DNA of 64,000 nt from Oscillospiraceae bacterium (GTDB taxonomy: Bacteria > Bacillota > Clostridia > Oscillospirales > Acutalibacteraceae), in assembly GCA_902790325.1 (NCBI GenBank), contig CADARP010000007.1, positions 42,990 to 106,989 on the forward strand, written 5' to 3'. A program made the position numbers and the translations under genes. The notes below the pieces were generated by a model that saw only the letters and a list, made by a program, of their open reading frames with translations, did no database searches and had not been told where the DNA came from. Shown here piece by piece: positions 27,317 through 35,459 of the stretch (positions are counted from its first letter, which is position 1; every line of letters begins with the position of its first letter).

Positions 27317-27339
27317 AACGACGCATGGATCGCGTCCGT

Positions 27340-28011
27340 TTACCACACGAATGGGATCACTTTGTATCTGACGCGCCGCCTGTATTCCGCATAGCCGTCG
27401 AGACCGGCTTCGAGCACCTGCTCCTCATTCCGGATGCGCTTGGCGATGATCGGGATATACAGGAGCATAACGGCAAAGGAAAGAACCGAGCCGAGCACCA
27501 GCGGCATAGAGAGAAACAGCAGCAGTGTCGTCATGTACATCGGATGCCGCACGACGCCGTACAGTCCGGTGTCGATGACCTTTTGGTTCTCCTGAACCTC
27601 GACGGTGCGGGACAGATACACGTTTTCCCGCAGCACCTCGGCATAAAGCGCATAGGCGAGCAGGAACACGACCGCGGCCGCGATGCTGACCCATCCGGGC
27701 AGCACGATCCATCCGAATCGGAAGTTCAGCCCCGCAAGCAGGAATGCCGCCAAAAACATCAATCCGCTCAGAAGGATCACCGCCTTCTGCTCGGATTGTT
27801 TTTCTTTTGCGTTCAAGCGTTTGCGCAGAAGCTCCGGGTTTTTGGCCAGCATGACGATCCCCGCGCAGAACATCGGCACGAACAGAATGCCCAGCAGCAG
27901 CCACGCCTGCCGATAGCCGAAACTGCCCGCAGGGATAAACAGCAGCGCGGCAACCAGCACAAAGCCGCACAGGAATTTGAGGACAGCCTGGAAGAAAAGT
28001 TTGATATCCAT
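27340..28011 (-). CDS. Isoprenylcysteine carboxyl methyltransferase-like membrane protein
   Basis: A 223-residue protein with about five transmembrane segments. The C-terminal part has the ICMT/phospholipid methyltransferase signature: DTGLYGVVRHPMYMTTLLL (about 148-166) and IRNEEQVLEAGLDGYAEYRRRVRYKVIP, where RHP and the E-E/Y-x-x-Y elements bind S-adenosylmethionine. Bacterial members methylate unknown lipids or small thiols. The start is ATG 28011 with AAAGGGTG upstream; GTG 28020 overlaps that site. It is the last gene of the minus-strand run. Confidence 0.85.
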   Translation of the reverse strand: MDIKLFFQAVLKFLCGFVLVAALLFIPAGSFGYRQAWLLLGILFVPMFCAGIVMLAKNPELLRKRLNAKEKQSEQKAVILLSGLMFLAAFLLAGLNFRFGWIVLPGWVSIAAAVVFLLAYALYAEVLRENVYLSRTVEVQENQKVIDTGLYGVVRHPMYMTTLLLFLSMPLVLGSVLSFAVMLLYIPIIAKRIRNEEQVLEAGLDGYAEYRRRVRYKVIPFVW

Positions 28012-28080
28012 TCGATTCACCCTTTGTAAATCTGGACGACCGGACGCTTTTCGCGTTTCAAAACAGCAGGATAAAACGGA

Positions 28081-29286
28081 TCAACCGAAATCGTCATGCT
28101 CCTCCTGCGGGGCAGGCGACGCGGTCGGTTCGTCTTTGCGGCGCATACCGAGAAAGACGGAGGACATGATCGCGGCGGTCAGGATCACGGCGACCAGTAC
28201 GGTGCCGACTATCTTGACCTTGTTCATCTCGCTGTACATTTGCACGCCGGTCACGGCAGCGGGAACGGTGCCGGTCGCGGTCGGTTCTGTCGATGTCGTC
28301 TCGGAAAGACCGGTTTCGTGCAAAGCGGCGCGCATCATTTCGGCAGTCGTTTCTTCGACCGGCGGCGCCTGTGTCGTCGACGGAGCAGTCGTCTTTTTGC
28401 GCCGCGCGGACGAATCCGTTTCCGTTTTGCTGTCGTCGTTTTTTCGGTCGGCGCTTTTTCTGTCGGCTGTGGTTTCCGGTTCCGTGCGGGCGGACGTCAC
28501 TGCCGCGGAAGATGCGGCAGTTTTGCCGGCGGTCGTTTCCGGCTTCGGCGAAGCGGTGATCGCGGGAGCCGCATTGCGCGTGGTACTGCCGATCGTTGCC
28601 GCCGCGGTCGTGTCGGCCGCTTTGACCGTTGTCGTCTTGGCCGTTGTGGTTTTTTCCGTCGTTGTTTTCTCTTTTGTCGTCTTTTCCTGCGCTGCGCTCC
28701 GGGGCGTTTCTTTCGCGGAGGAATCCGTATTCGCCGGCGCCGGCGCTGTCGTAGTCGTTGTGGTATAGGGCGAATAGACGGTTTCCTCGTAATAGTTTGA
28801 GTAATTGCCGGTGAAATCGAGGATCTGCACGCCTGCTTTGATCTCGCCGTCCGGCCAGAACTTGAGACCCACCCGAGCCTCGCAGAACGAATCATACGGC
28901 GGTCCCCATGCGCCGTCGTCGAGCCAGCCGTCGAGTTTGAACCGGTCGTTGTCCAGAATGCATTCTGCCGCGGTGTTTGGATAGACCGTGCCGATCTTTT
29001 CTCCGTTGACAAAGACGATGACGCCGGTCTTGCCGTCCTCGGCCGTGTGATCGCTGCAGTGATACTGCACGGCGAGATAGACGGAATGATCCTCCGGACT
29101 GACCGCCCAGCTGAGGAACGCGCGAACCAGATTGCTGTTGGATTCGTTCTTGGGCGACTGAACAAGACTGATCATTTCGTTGTATTCGCGCGGACCGATC
29201 TGGTAATCATACGGATTCGGAACAGCGGCAGCGGCGAACGAAAGAAATACCAGCATCACGAAAAAGCAAATAATTCGTCTCATCAT
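28081..29286 (-). CDS. Secreted protein with Thr-rich stalk and C-terminal membrane anchor
   Basis: A 401-residue surface protein. A signal peptide (about 1-19, MRRIICFFVMLVFLSFAAAA) precedes a globular N-terminal domain of about 150 residues (AFLSWAVSPEDHSVYLAVQY; VNGEKIGTVYPN; DDGAWGPPYDSFCEARVG) that resembles small beta-sandwich modules. Residues about 171-350 are a Thr/Ala/Lys stalk with runs of TTTTTT and KTTT, a likely O-glycosylation or spacer region. A transmembrane helix (about 357-379, IVGTVLVAVILTAAIMSSVF) is followed by RRKDE, which fixes the protein with the N-terminal domain outside. Function unknown; it follows the nucleotidyltransferase gene by nine bases. Confidence 0.75.
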   Translation of the reverse strand: MMRRIICFFVMLVFLSFAAAAVPNPYDYQIGPREYNEMISLVQSPKNESNSNLVRAFLSWAVSPEDHSVYLAVQYHCSDHTAEDGKTGVIVFVNGEKIGTVYPNTAAECILDNDRFKLDGWLDDGAWGPPYDSFCEARVGLKFWPDGEIKAGVQILDFTGNYSNYYEETVYSPYTTTTTTAPAPANTDSSAKETPRSAAQEKTTKEKTTTEKTTTAKTTTVKAADTTAAATIGSTTRNAAPAITASPKPETTAGKTAASSAAVTSARTEPETTADRKSADRKNDDSKTETDSSARRKKTTAPSTTQAPPVEETTAEMMRAALHETGLSETTSTEPTATGTVPAAVTGVQMYSEMNKVKIVGTVLVAVILTAAIMSSVFLGMRRKDEPTASPAPQEEHDDFG

Positions 29287-29294
29287 CCCGCTCT

Positions 29295-30659
29295 TTACCA
29301 GCCGTATTTTTCCGGACCCCACGGCTTTTCCGTCAGTTTCTGTTCGGCATAGATCAGTGTGTTGTCCGGCACATCGCGCGTCAGTACCACGCCGGCGCCG
29401 ACTACACTGTATACACCGACCTTGACGCCGGGCATGAGGATCGCGTTGACGCCGGTGCGGCAGTAATCGCCGAGAAATACGGCGTCGCCGAAACCGTTGT
29501 GGAATTCGCGCCGACCCTTGACGCGCTGGAGCGTGATGGAATCGTCAAACCGCAGACTGCCGCAGACCGTTGCCGCGCCGAGATCGGTGTTCTCGCCGAT
29601 CACGCCGTTCCATTCCATGTAGTGATACAGGTACACGCGGTTGAGAATCATGCCGTCCAGTTCGGCGGCGTGACTGACGATGCACTCGCTGCCGACCGTG
29701 GAGCGCGGCGCAATATAGCAGTAGTTGCGCAGCTTCGTGCGGTCGCCGATCACGACGTTGCCGCCGATGACCGCGCCGTTGATGATCTCGCAGTTATCGC
29801 CGGCGATCAGATTGCCTTCCACGATCACGCCGTGCCCGATGCGCGTGTTTTTGCCCAGTCGGACATATCCGTGCAGCATGGCGGTGGGGTCGATGGACGC
29901 GCCCTCCGCCAATTCGTTCTGCGTGAGCGCCGAACAGCGCTTTTCGTTGATCCTGTCGTTGGCGTACAGAATGTCCCACGGACGGTCGATATCAAAGAAC
30001 GCGTGCGCGGCGAGAACGGCGCGCAGAGGCGTACCGCGGCGCATCTCGTCCGCGAGCGTAAGTTCGAGATAGCCCTCGACGGGCGTCATCATGCCCACGT
30101 CCGTGTAGCTGAAGCGGCACCCGTTGAAGGGGAGCGCGTCGAAGATCGTGCGCCGCAGGGCGAACGCCGCAAACTGATGCGTGCTTTCGTCGCGCGAATG
30201 CCCGAGTATTTCCGTCACGTGACCGTCCTCGAGCGTGCAGCCGATGTGCTCGCTGCTGCGATCTGCGATCTCGCCGACCAGCGCGGTGTTTTCCCGCGTC
30301 AGGAGAAACGCGTCGCGCAGCATCCGCAGATCGTCCGTGTCGATGATTGTGTCGCCGTACAGCACGAGGAAGTCCTCGTCTACCTCGTCTTTGGCGCACA
30401 GCAGGGAATAGGCGGCACCCTTCGGCGCGTTGTCCGTCAGCACGCGTACCTGCGGACAGTCGCGGAAAAAGGCGCGCACCTCGTCCGCAAACGGCCCGGC
30501 GACCAGCACGATCTTGTCAAATCCGAGCTGTGTCAAGCTGTCCACGGCAAAAGAAACGATCGGTCGGTTTGAGACCGGCATCATCACTTTGCTGCGTATT
30601 TGTGCGTACGGCCAGAGCTTCGTGCCCTTTCCTGCGCATAAGATCACGGCGGTTTTCAT
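29295..30659 (-). CDS. Sugar-phosphate nucleotidyltransferase with left-handed beta-helix domain
   Basis: A 454-residue two-domain enzyme. The N-terminal Rossmann domain starts with VILCAGKGTKLWPYAQIRSK and PVSNRPIV, the nucleotide-binding signature of NTP:sugar-1-phosphate transferases, and has LVLYGDTII for metal binding. From about residue 240 hexapeptide repeats (IGHGVIVEGNLIAG, GAVIGGNVVIGD) form a left-handed beta-helix, as in GlmU or GDP-mannose pyrophosphorylases. It should make an NDP-sugar; the neighbouring GlcNAc kinase and GH84 hint at amino sugars, but there is no proof. The ATG overlaps the stop of the GH84 gene by four bases. Confidence 0.88.
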   Translation of the reverse strand: MKTAVILCAGKGTKLWPYAQIRSKVMMPVSNRPIVSFAVDSLTQLGFDKIVLVAGPFADEVRAFFRDCPQVRVLTDNAPKGAAYSLLCAKDEVDEDFLVLYGDTIIDTDDLRMLRDAFLLTRENTALVGEIADRSSEHIGCTLEDGHVTEILGHSRDESTHQFAAFALRRTIFDALPFNGCRFSYTDVGMMTPVEGYLELTLADEMRRGTPLRAVLAAHAFFDIDRPWDILYANDRINEKRCSALTQNELAEGASIDPTAMLHGYVRLGKNTRIGHGVIVEGNLIAGDNCEIINGAVIGGNVVIGDRTKLRNYCYIAPRSTVGSECIVSHAAELDGMILNRVYLYHYMEWNGVIGENTDLGAATVCGSLRFDDSITLQRVKGRREFHNGFGDAVFLGDYCRTGVNAILMPGVKVGVYSVVGAGVVLTRDVPDNTLIYAEQKLTEKPWGPEKYGW

Positions 30660-32335
30660 CCTGGATCTCCCTCGCTTTCGTATTGTATAAACGCTTCCGC
30701 AGCAGCACGGAACGCAAAATCCGTCATCACTTCCGGCAGCCGCTCGAAAAGCCGCAGCTTGTCCCGCATGGCGGACAGCAGCGACGGGTCCTTCTCTGTC
30801 AGGTACCGTTCGCAAAGGAACAGTGTGTCCGCGAATACGAAGAATTTTTCGATCCACGGGGCCAATTCAATGTAAAGCTTTTCTCCTTTACGCTTTTGCA
30901 GCAGATCGCAGCATGCGCGGATGTGCGACACGTATTCGGAGAACTGTAAAGGAATTTTCTTTACATCACCGATGCCGCGCAGCAAAGACAGCGCGTCGAC
31001 CATGCGCGGCGAGACGTCCGCCTGCAGGCACGAGACCAGCAGATGCTCGGCAAAATAGACGAACGTGTCGGCGTCGGCGCCGACGACCGTGTCCAGCGCG
31101 TCTTCCCACGCACACAGAGGGTCGTACGTTTCCGGCGACCACAGATAGTCCGCGACCGTCAGCAGCGGGATCTTGCTGCTTTCAAACTGCGGCATGACGT
31201 TGGCCACCAGACCTTCGCTGTACCGATACAACTGCGCGTCGCGTCCCTGCAGATAGCCGATATGCATTTCGTGTACCATCTCCGCGTCGTTGACCGGGAA
31301 ATTATCCCAATAGAGCGGGCGGTGCAGCGTGTGTTCGCCGAACAGAACCGCCTCGGGAACGGTCAGCTCCAAAGAGCAGATACTCCGCCCCGTCCAGAAC
31401 AGCCGGATCTCCGGCGCGATGCCGCGGCCGAGCTTGGAGATGTAGTAGTCGTCCGCTTTGCCGTGGTACTCCGTGGGGCAGACGACCAGTTCCGCGCCCG
31501 CATCCATATGACGCAGCGTCTCAAACAGGCGGTTTGTCAGATCTATGTGCGCGTTGACGGGCTCGGCATAGCGTACGGCGTCCTGCGGATACTGCAGCAC
31601 GGTCGGTATATCGTCCAGCAGCAGACCGAAACGGCGCACGCCGATCGAGAAAAGCTGCCGGCATTTTGCCGCGAGGCGCGCGAACTGCTCGTCGTCGCTG
31701 TAGCGGATGTCGAGGCCGGGCGCGATACAGAACCAGAAGTCGACGCAGTTTCTTTCGGCGAATCGGACGAGCGACGCGAGATCGGCCAATTCCTTTTCTG
31801 GGTAAAGCTCCTGCCATCGGTCGCGGTGATACGGGTCGTCCTTCGGCGCGTAGAAATAGGTATTCATGCCGTGTTCCGCCAAAAGGCGCAGCATTTCCGT
31901 GCGCTGCTGCGGTTTCCACGGCGTGCCGTAAAACCCCTCGATGTAGCCGCGTATGCGAAACAGCGGATAGTTTTCCGCTGTGCGCGCACACACTTCGCGC
32001 CGCATGATCTGACGGTACAGGTCACACAGCGCGTAGAAAAGACCGCGCTTCCCGCCGTGCCGGATCTCGGCAAACAGCCCGCTTTCCTCTTGACGGACCA
32101 GGAGAATGTATTTCTCATCTGTAACGCGGCGGCACTCTTCGATATACGTCAGCTCCCGCGTATCGCAAAACTGCGACGTGACGGTCAGATTGCCGTCCGC
32201 ACCGCAGGGGATCTGTCTGTCCGAAAAGAACGCGCGGATCGTCTCCGCGTCTTCGCCGCAGGGAGTAACTGTGCAGTTGTCAAGTAAAATAGCTTTACAC
32301 GCGGAAAAGATCTTTTTTGGCTCAAAAATCGACAT
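30656..32335 (-). CDS. GH84 beta-N-acetylglucosaminidase (O-GlcNAcase type)
   Basis: A 559-residue family 84 hydrolase. The hallmark GYIEGFYGTPW is at 130-140, a substrate-binding Lys in APKDDPY at about 165, and the catalytic Asp pair is 241-242 in LLLDDIP. These enzymes use substrate-assisted catalysis and cleave terminal beta-GlcNAc from mucin-type glycans, hyaluronan fragments or O-GlcNAc peptides. No signal peptide is visible, unlike the secreted clostridial NagJ, so the substrate must be imported. ATG 32335 follows GGAGAG; the longer frame runs into the kinase gene. It belongs to a tightly packed minus-strand operon. Confidence 0.94.
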   Translation of the reverse strand: MSIFEPKKIFSACKAILLDNCTVTPCGEDAETIRAFFSDRQIPCGADGNLTVTSQFCDTRELTYIEECRRVTDEKYILLVRQEESGLFAEIRHGGKRGLFYALCDLYRQIMRREVCARTAENYPLFRIRGYIEGFYGTPWKPQQRTEMLRLLAEHGMNTYFYAPKDDPYHRDRWQELYPEKELADLASLVRFAERNCVDFWFCIAPGLDIRYSDDEQFARLAAKCRQLFSIGVRRFGLLLDDIPTVLQYPQDAVRYAEPVNAHIDLTNRLFETLRHMDAGAELVVCPTEYHGKADDYYISKLGRGIAPEIRLFWTGRSICSLELTVPEAVLFGEHTLHRPLYWDNFPVNDAEMVHEMHIGYLQGRDAQLYRYSEGLVANVMPQFESSKIPLLTVADYLWSPETYDPLCAWEDALDTVVGADADTFVYFAEHLLVSCLQADVSPRMVDALSLLRGIGDVKKIPLQFSEYVSHIRACCDLLQKRKGEKLYIELAPWIEKFFVFADTLFLCERYLTEKDPSLLSAMRDKLRLFERLPEVMTDFAFRAAAEAFIQYESEGDPG

Positions 32336-32337
32336 GG

Positions 32338-33285
32338 CTATTCTCTCCGATCGGGATAAGTCAAACGCACACGCGCAAGTCTTTCCGCACTCGGCAGGAC
32401 GCCGGCCTGCTTCCATGCGGCGAATACCGCGCCGAGCTGCGGCGGATAGGGCAGGAAAGCGGCGTCGCGTCCGTCGAACGACTGCAGGAAACGCGCCGTA
32501 AAGCGCGGCACATGGCAAAAAACGCCGCCCCACAGTCCGAGCGGGCAATCGTCCGGCAGTGTCCGCAGCAGCGCGCGGACAGTACGCGCAAAATCGTCGG
32601 CCTGCCTTTCCAGGATGCGGATTGCGCACGCGTCGCCGGATGCTGCGCATTGAACGACCTCGGGCAGAAACGCGGCAACGTCCTGGCGGCGGATCGGCGG
32701 GTCATAAAAGCGCTCGATCAGTTCGTCCGCGTTTTGCACCCGAAAGAATCTGCGTGCCGCGTCCTCCAGCGCCGTCTTTTCACCGGAGCCGTCCGCGCTG
32801 CGCAGCGCGCTGCGTACGGCGTCGATCGCGATCGCATAGCCGCTGCCTTCGTCGCCCAGCAGATATCCGTATCCGCCCTTGTGGGAGATGCGGCCGTCGG
32901 CGTCGCGCGCGACCGCCATGGAACCCGTGCCGCAGATCGCCGCGGCGCAGGCGCCTTCGCGGCACATCGCCTCGAGCGCAATGAACAGATCGCTGTCCAT
33001 ACCGATCACATCCGCCCGCAGGATGCCGCTCGTCAGTCGGCGGATCTGCGCGTCTTCGGCGCGGCCGTTCAGTGCGGACAGACCGATGAATACGCTTTGA
33101 AACGACGAAATCCCCGTCTTGCGATGTACGTCCCGCACAAGCGAGGCGAGGTTGTCCCGTACATCGGAGAGGGGATTGGAGTAATAGTTAATGCTGCCCG
33201 CGGCAGTTTCGCAAAGAAACGTGCCGTCGCAGTCAAAGAGTACCGCCGTGGTTCGGCTGCCGCCGCCGTCGATTCCGAGATACAT
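32338..33285 (-). CDS. N-acetylglucosamine kinase-like BadF/BadG ATPase
   Basis: A 315-residue sugar kinase of the ASKHA fold. The phosphate-1 motif is GIDGGGSRTT (4-13), the phosphate-2 region CGTGSMAVARD, and LLGDEGSGYAIA is the family hallmark that separates the BadF/NagK branch. The probable reaction is ATP-dependent phosphorylation of GlcNAc to GlcNAc-6-phosphate. The gene stops two bases before the GH84 start, which fits liberation of GlcNAc followed by capture. AAAAGGAGCG precedes ATG 33285. Confidence 0.9.
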   Translation of the reverse strand: MYLGIDGGGSRTTAVLFDCDGTFLCETAAGSINYYSNPLSDVRDNLASLVRDVHRKTGISSFQSVFIGLSALNGRAEDAQIRRLTSGILRADVIGMDSDLFIALEAMCREGACAAAICGTGSMAVARDADGRISHKGGYGYLLGDEGSGYAIAIDAVRSALRSADGSGEKTALEDAARRFFRVQNADELIERFYDPPIRRQDVAAFLPEVVQCAASGDACAIRILERQADDFARTVRALLRTLPDDCPLGLWGGVFCHVPRFTARFLQSFDGRDAAFLPYPPQLGAVFAAWKQAGVLPSAERLARVRLTYPDRRE

Positions 33286-33323
33286 TCGATCGCTCCTTTT
33301 CTGTATGGTTCGCTCTGCACGGT

Positions 33324-34106
33324 TCAGAACGAATCCGGTGTGTCCGGATCGAACGGCACGAGACGAGGCATATCCGAATTGGCGGACTGCGTGATGTATT
33401 GATCGCCTGCCGAGGCGCGCTTGACGAGCCGGAAGCAGACGCTGAACATAACCAGAATGAACGCGAGGAAAATCAGCCCGGCGCTCTTTGCGGAAACGGT
33501 GGCAATAAAATCGTATGTGCCGTGCATCAACACGGGGAACAGCAGCGATAAACGCCGCCAGCGCTTGCTCAGATGCGGCAGGCGCATGCCCTCGAACCGC
33601 TTGGCCGCGCCGTAAAATACACCCATGAACACGCCGAAACAGGCGTGTCCGGGTACGGCGGTCACGGCGCGCACGAGAGCGGTCGCCAGACCGTGCTGGT
33701 TTTGGACAACGTATCCGATGTTTTCCCACAGCGCGAAGCCGAGGGAAACGAAGACGGCGTAGACCACGCCGTCGAACTGACAGTTGAAGTGCCGCGAACG
33801 CCACGTCCGTACTCTGAGCAGAAGATACTTCGCGCCCTCCTCGCTGCACGCGACGATGACAAAATACAGGATCAGGTTGTACAGGATCGATCCTTCCTCA
33901 AGAAAACGCGACAGAAGATGTGTGCCGAGCAGTTCCAGAACGGCCGCGATACCTGTTGACAGAATGCCGAACAGAACGAGAGACAGCAGCAGGCCTTTCG
34001 GTTCCCTGTCGAGCCGATCCGCCTTGTACACGCGCACAAGCAGGATGATCGCGGGAACAACGGCTGCCGCGATCAGAATGGGGTTAATGGTCATCGCTAT
34101 TGACAT
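33324..34106 (-). CDS. PrsW family intramembrane metalloprotease
   Basis: A 260-residue membrane protein of the PrsW/CPBP-like glutamic metalloprotease group. Conserved residues are visible: Glu89-Glu90 and Lys93 in CSEEGAKY, Glu128-Asn129 in GFALWENIGY, His154 in VPGHACFG, and His195/Asp199 in LMHGTYDF. At least seven hydrophobic segments fit the fold. In Bacillus, PrsW cuts an anti-sigma factor; no anti-sigma gene is nearby, so the substrate is unknown. The start overlaps the end of the lipase gene by ten bases, with GAGGT upstream. Confidence 0.9.
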   Translation of the reverse strand: MSIAMTINPILIAAAVVPAIILLVRVYKADRLDREPKGLLLSLVLFGILSTGIAAVLELLGTHLLSRFLEEGSILYNLILYFVIVACSEEGAKYLLLRVRTWRSRHFNCQFDGVVYAVFVSLGFALWENIGYVVQNQHGLATALVRAVTAVPGHACFGVFMGVFYGAAKRFEGMRLPHLSKRWRRLSLLFPVLMHGTYDFIATVSAKSAGLIFLAFILVMFSVCFRLVKRASAGDQYITQSANSDMPRLVPFDPDTPDSF

Positions 34107-35272
34107 GCGGTTACCTCATTCGGCGCGTGGTTTTCTGTCTTGCGGAGTATTTCGAGCATATCGAGATAGAATTTGTGCGTTTTTTCCTTGTCGGCCATAA
34201 GGCCGATCGGCGTGCCGTGGTCGCCGATCTGCAGCGGCATGACGTGCCAGACGCCGGGTTGGACGTCTTTCGGGTCGTAGTCCGTGAACGGTTCGTCGTT
34301 CGGATGCAGCGCGGCAGAGACCTGTACCAAGCCGTCGTTCATCAGATCCGCCTCGTCGGCGCCGATGCTGCGGCTGTACTGGCGCATGAGCATGGACGTG
34401 ACTTTCATAAACGGGAAATCCGTTTCGGAAGCCTTTGTGTGCTTGCCGTTTTTTGTCACGGCATTGAAGGCATAGGAAAAATAGAAGACATTGGGCGAAA
34501 TGCTGACGCTTTTGTTGAGATATTTGGCGCCTTCGGCGCTCATGTCGTACTCGATGTTGTCGTGATAGCGCACATAGCGGCGCTTGGCACGGTAGAGCGG
34601 GAAAGCGTCCGACTCGCCGGGCGTATCGCTCATGCCGTACTGCTCGAGATGGTAGTCCACGATCTTGCCCTCGGCAGGGGAACGGCCGAGCAGACCGGCG
34701 CCGTTGTAGATGATCGCGCGCAGCATCGGCAGCATTTTGTATTTGTACGCCGCTTCAAAGCAGTAGGTGCCGTTGTGCGGCGAACAGATCGTGACGACGC
34801 TCTGCACCCAGTCGCCCTTGCCTCCGGTGAACAGACCGGACAGTTCCTTCGGGTCGGTGTGATCACGCTCTCTTTGGTCGCCGTAGGTCAGCAGATGCAC
34901 GAGCAGCCGGATGGTATTGCCGCCGAAGCTGTGACCGATCAGATGGACTTTCTTCTCCGGCCCCCAGCCCTCGAACAGCGGTTTATGGTAGGTGCGGCCG
35001 TAGCGGCGGTGCTTGCGGTACGCAGAATGCTCCGCGCCGTAATCGACGCGCGTGCCGGTCAGCCGCGCATACAGTTCGCACGCGCGGTCCCATGCGCTCG
35101 AAATCGGACCGACAGACGCGCTGTAGCATTCATAGCCTTCTTCGGTCAGGAAGTCGATCAGACTGCCGGTGGTCGCGCCCCAGTAAGGCATCTTGCGGTC
35201 GATCCCTTCGTCGCTGCCCCAGCCGAACAATCCGTGAACGAACACGATCGGATACTTGCAAACGGTCTGCAT
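34097..35272 (-). CDS. Lipase of the zinc-containing family I.5 type
   Basis: A 391-residue alpha/beta hydrolase close to thermophilic and staphylococcal lipases. The oxyanion region is FVHGLFGW (11-18), and the nucleophile elbow is GHSFGG with Ser115; known members usually have AHSQGG. Zn-site residues of the family appear with the same spacing: Asp62 (WDRA), His82 and His88 (DYGAEHSAYRKHRRYGR). PHNGT and ADLMNDGLV follow, and His in GDHGTPIG is a candidate catalytic His. There is no signal peptide, unusual for this lipase group, so it may act inside the cell. ATG 35272 has AAGGGTGG upstream. Confidence 0.88.
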   Translation of the reverse strand: MQTVCKYPIVFVHGLFGWGSDEGIDRKMPYWGATTGSLIDFLTEEGYECYSASVGPISSAWDRACELYARLTGTRVDYGAEHSAYRKHRRYGRTYHKPLFEGWGPEKKVHLIGHSFGGNTIRLLVHLLTYGDQRERDHTDPKELSGLFTGGKGDWVQSVVTICSPHNGTYCFEAAYKYKMLPMLRAIIYNGAGLLGRSPAEGKIVDYHLEQYGMSDTPGESDAFPLYRAKRRYVRYHDNIEYDMSAEGAKYLNKSVSISPNVFYFSYAFNAVTKNGKHTKASETDFPFMKVTSMLMRQYSRSIGADEADLMNDGLVQVSAALHPNDEPFTDYDPKDVQPGVWHVMPLQIGDHGTPIGLMADKEKTHKFYLDMLEILRKTENHAPNEVTACQ

Positions 35273-35305
35273 CGAACCACCCTTTCCTGACATTATTACT
35301 TATTC

Positions 35306-35334
35306 AGCATACACTTTTTGGAGAAAAAATGCAA
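35306..35334 (-). promoter_or_regulatory. Promoter of the lipase-to-methyltransferase gene run
   Basis: On the minus strand TTGCAT (35334-35329) and TATGCT (35311-35306) are 17 bases apart, 33 bases before the lipase start. Confidence 0.65.
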
Positions 35335-35400
35335 GTGTTTTTGCGGTTCTTTTTTCGGCTGTTTTGTCCGCGCGGCGCCGCCGGAGAACGCGGACAGGCC

Positions 35401-35439
35401 AAACGAAACGCCCCGCCTGCCTTTACGGTAAGCGGGACG
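35401..35439 (-). terminator. Terminator of the pgk-tpiA-gpmI operon
   Basis: On the minus strand CGTCCCGC (35439-35432) pairs with GCGGGGCG (35416-35409), followed by TTTCGTTT, 20 bases after the gpmI stop. Confidence 0.75.
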
Positions 35440-35459
35440 CGGTTTGTTTTGGGGCTGTA

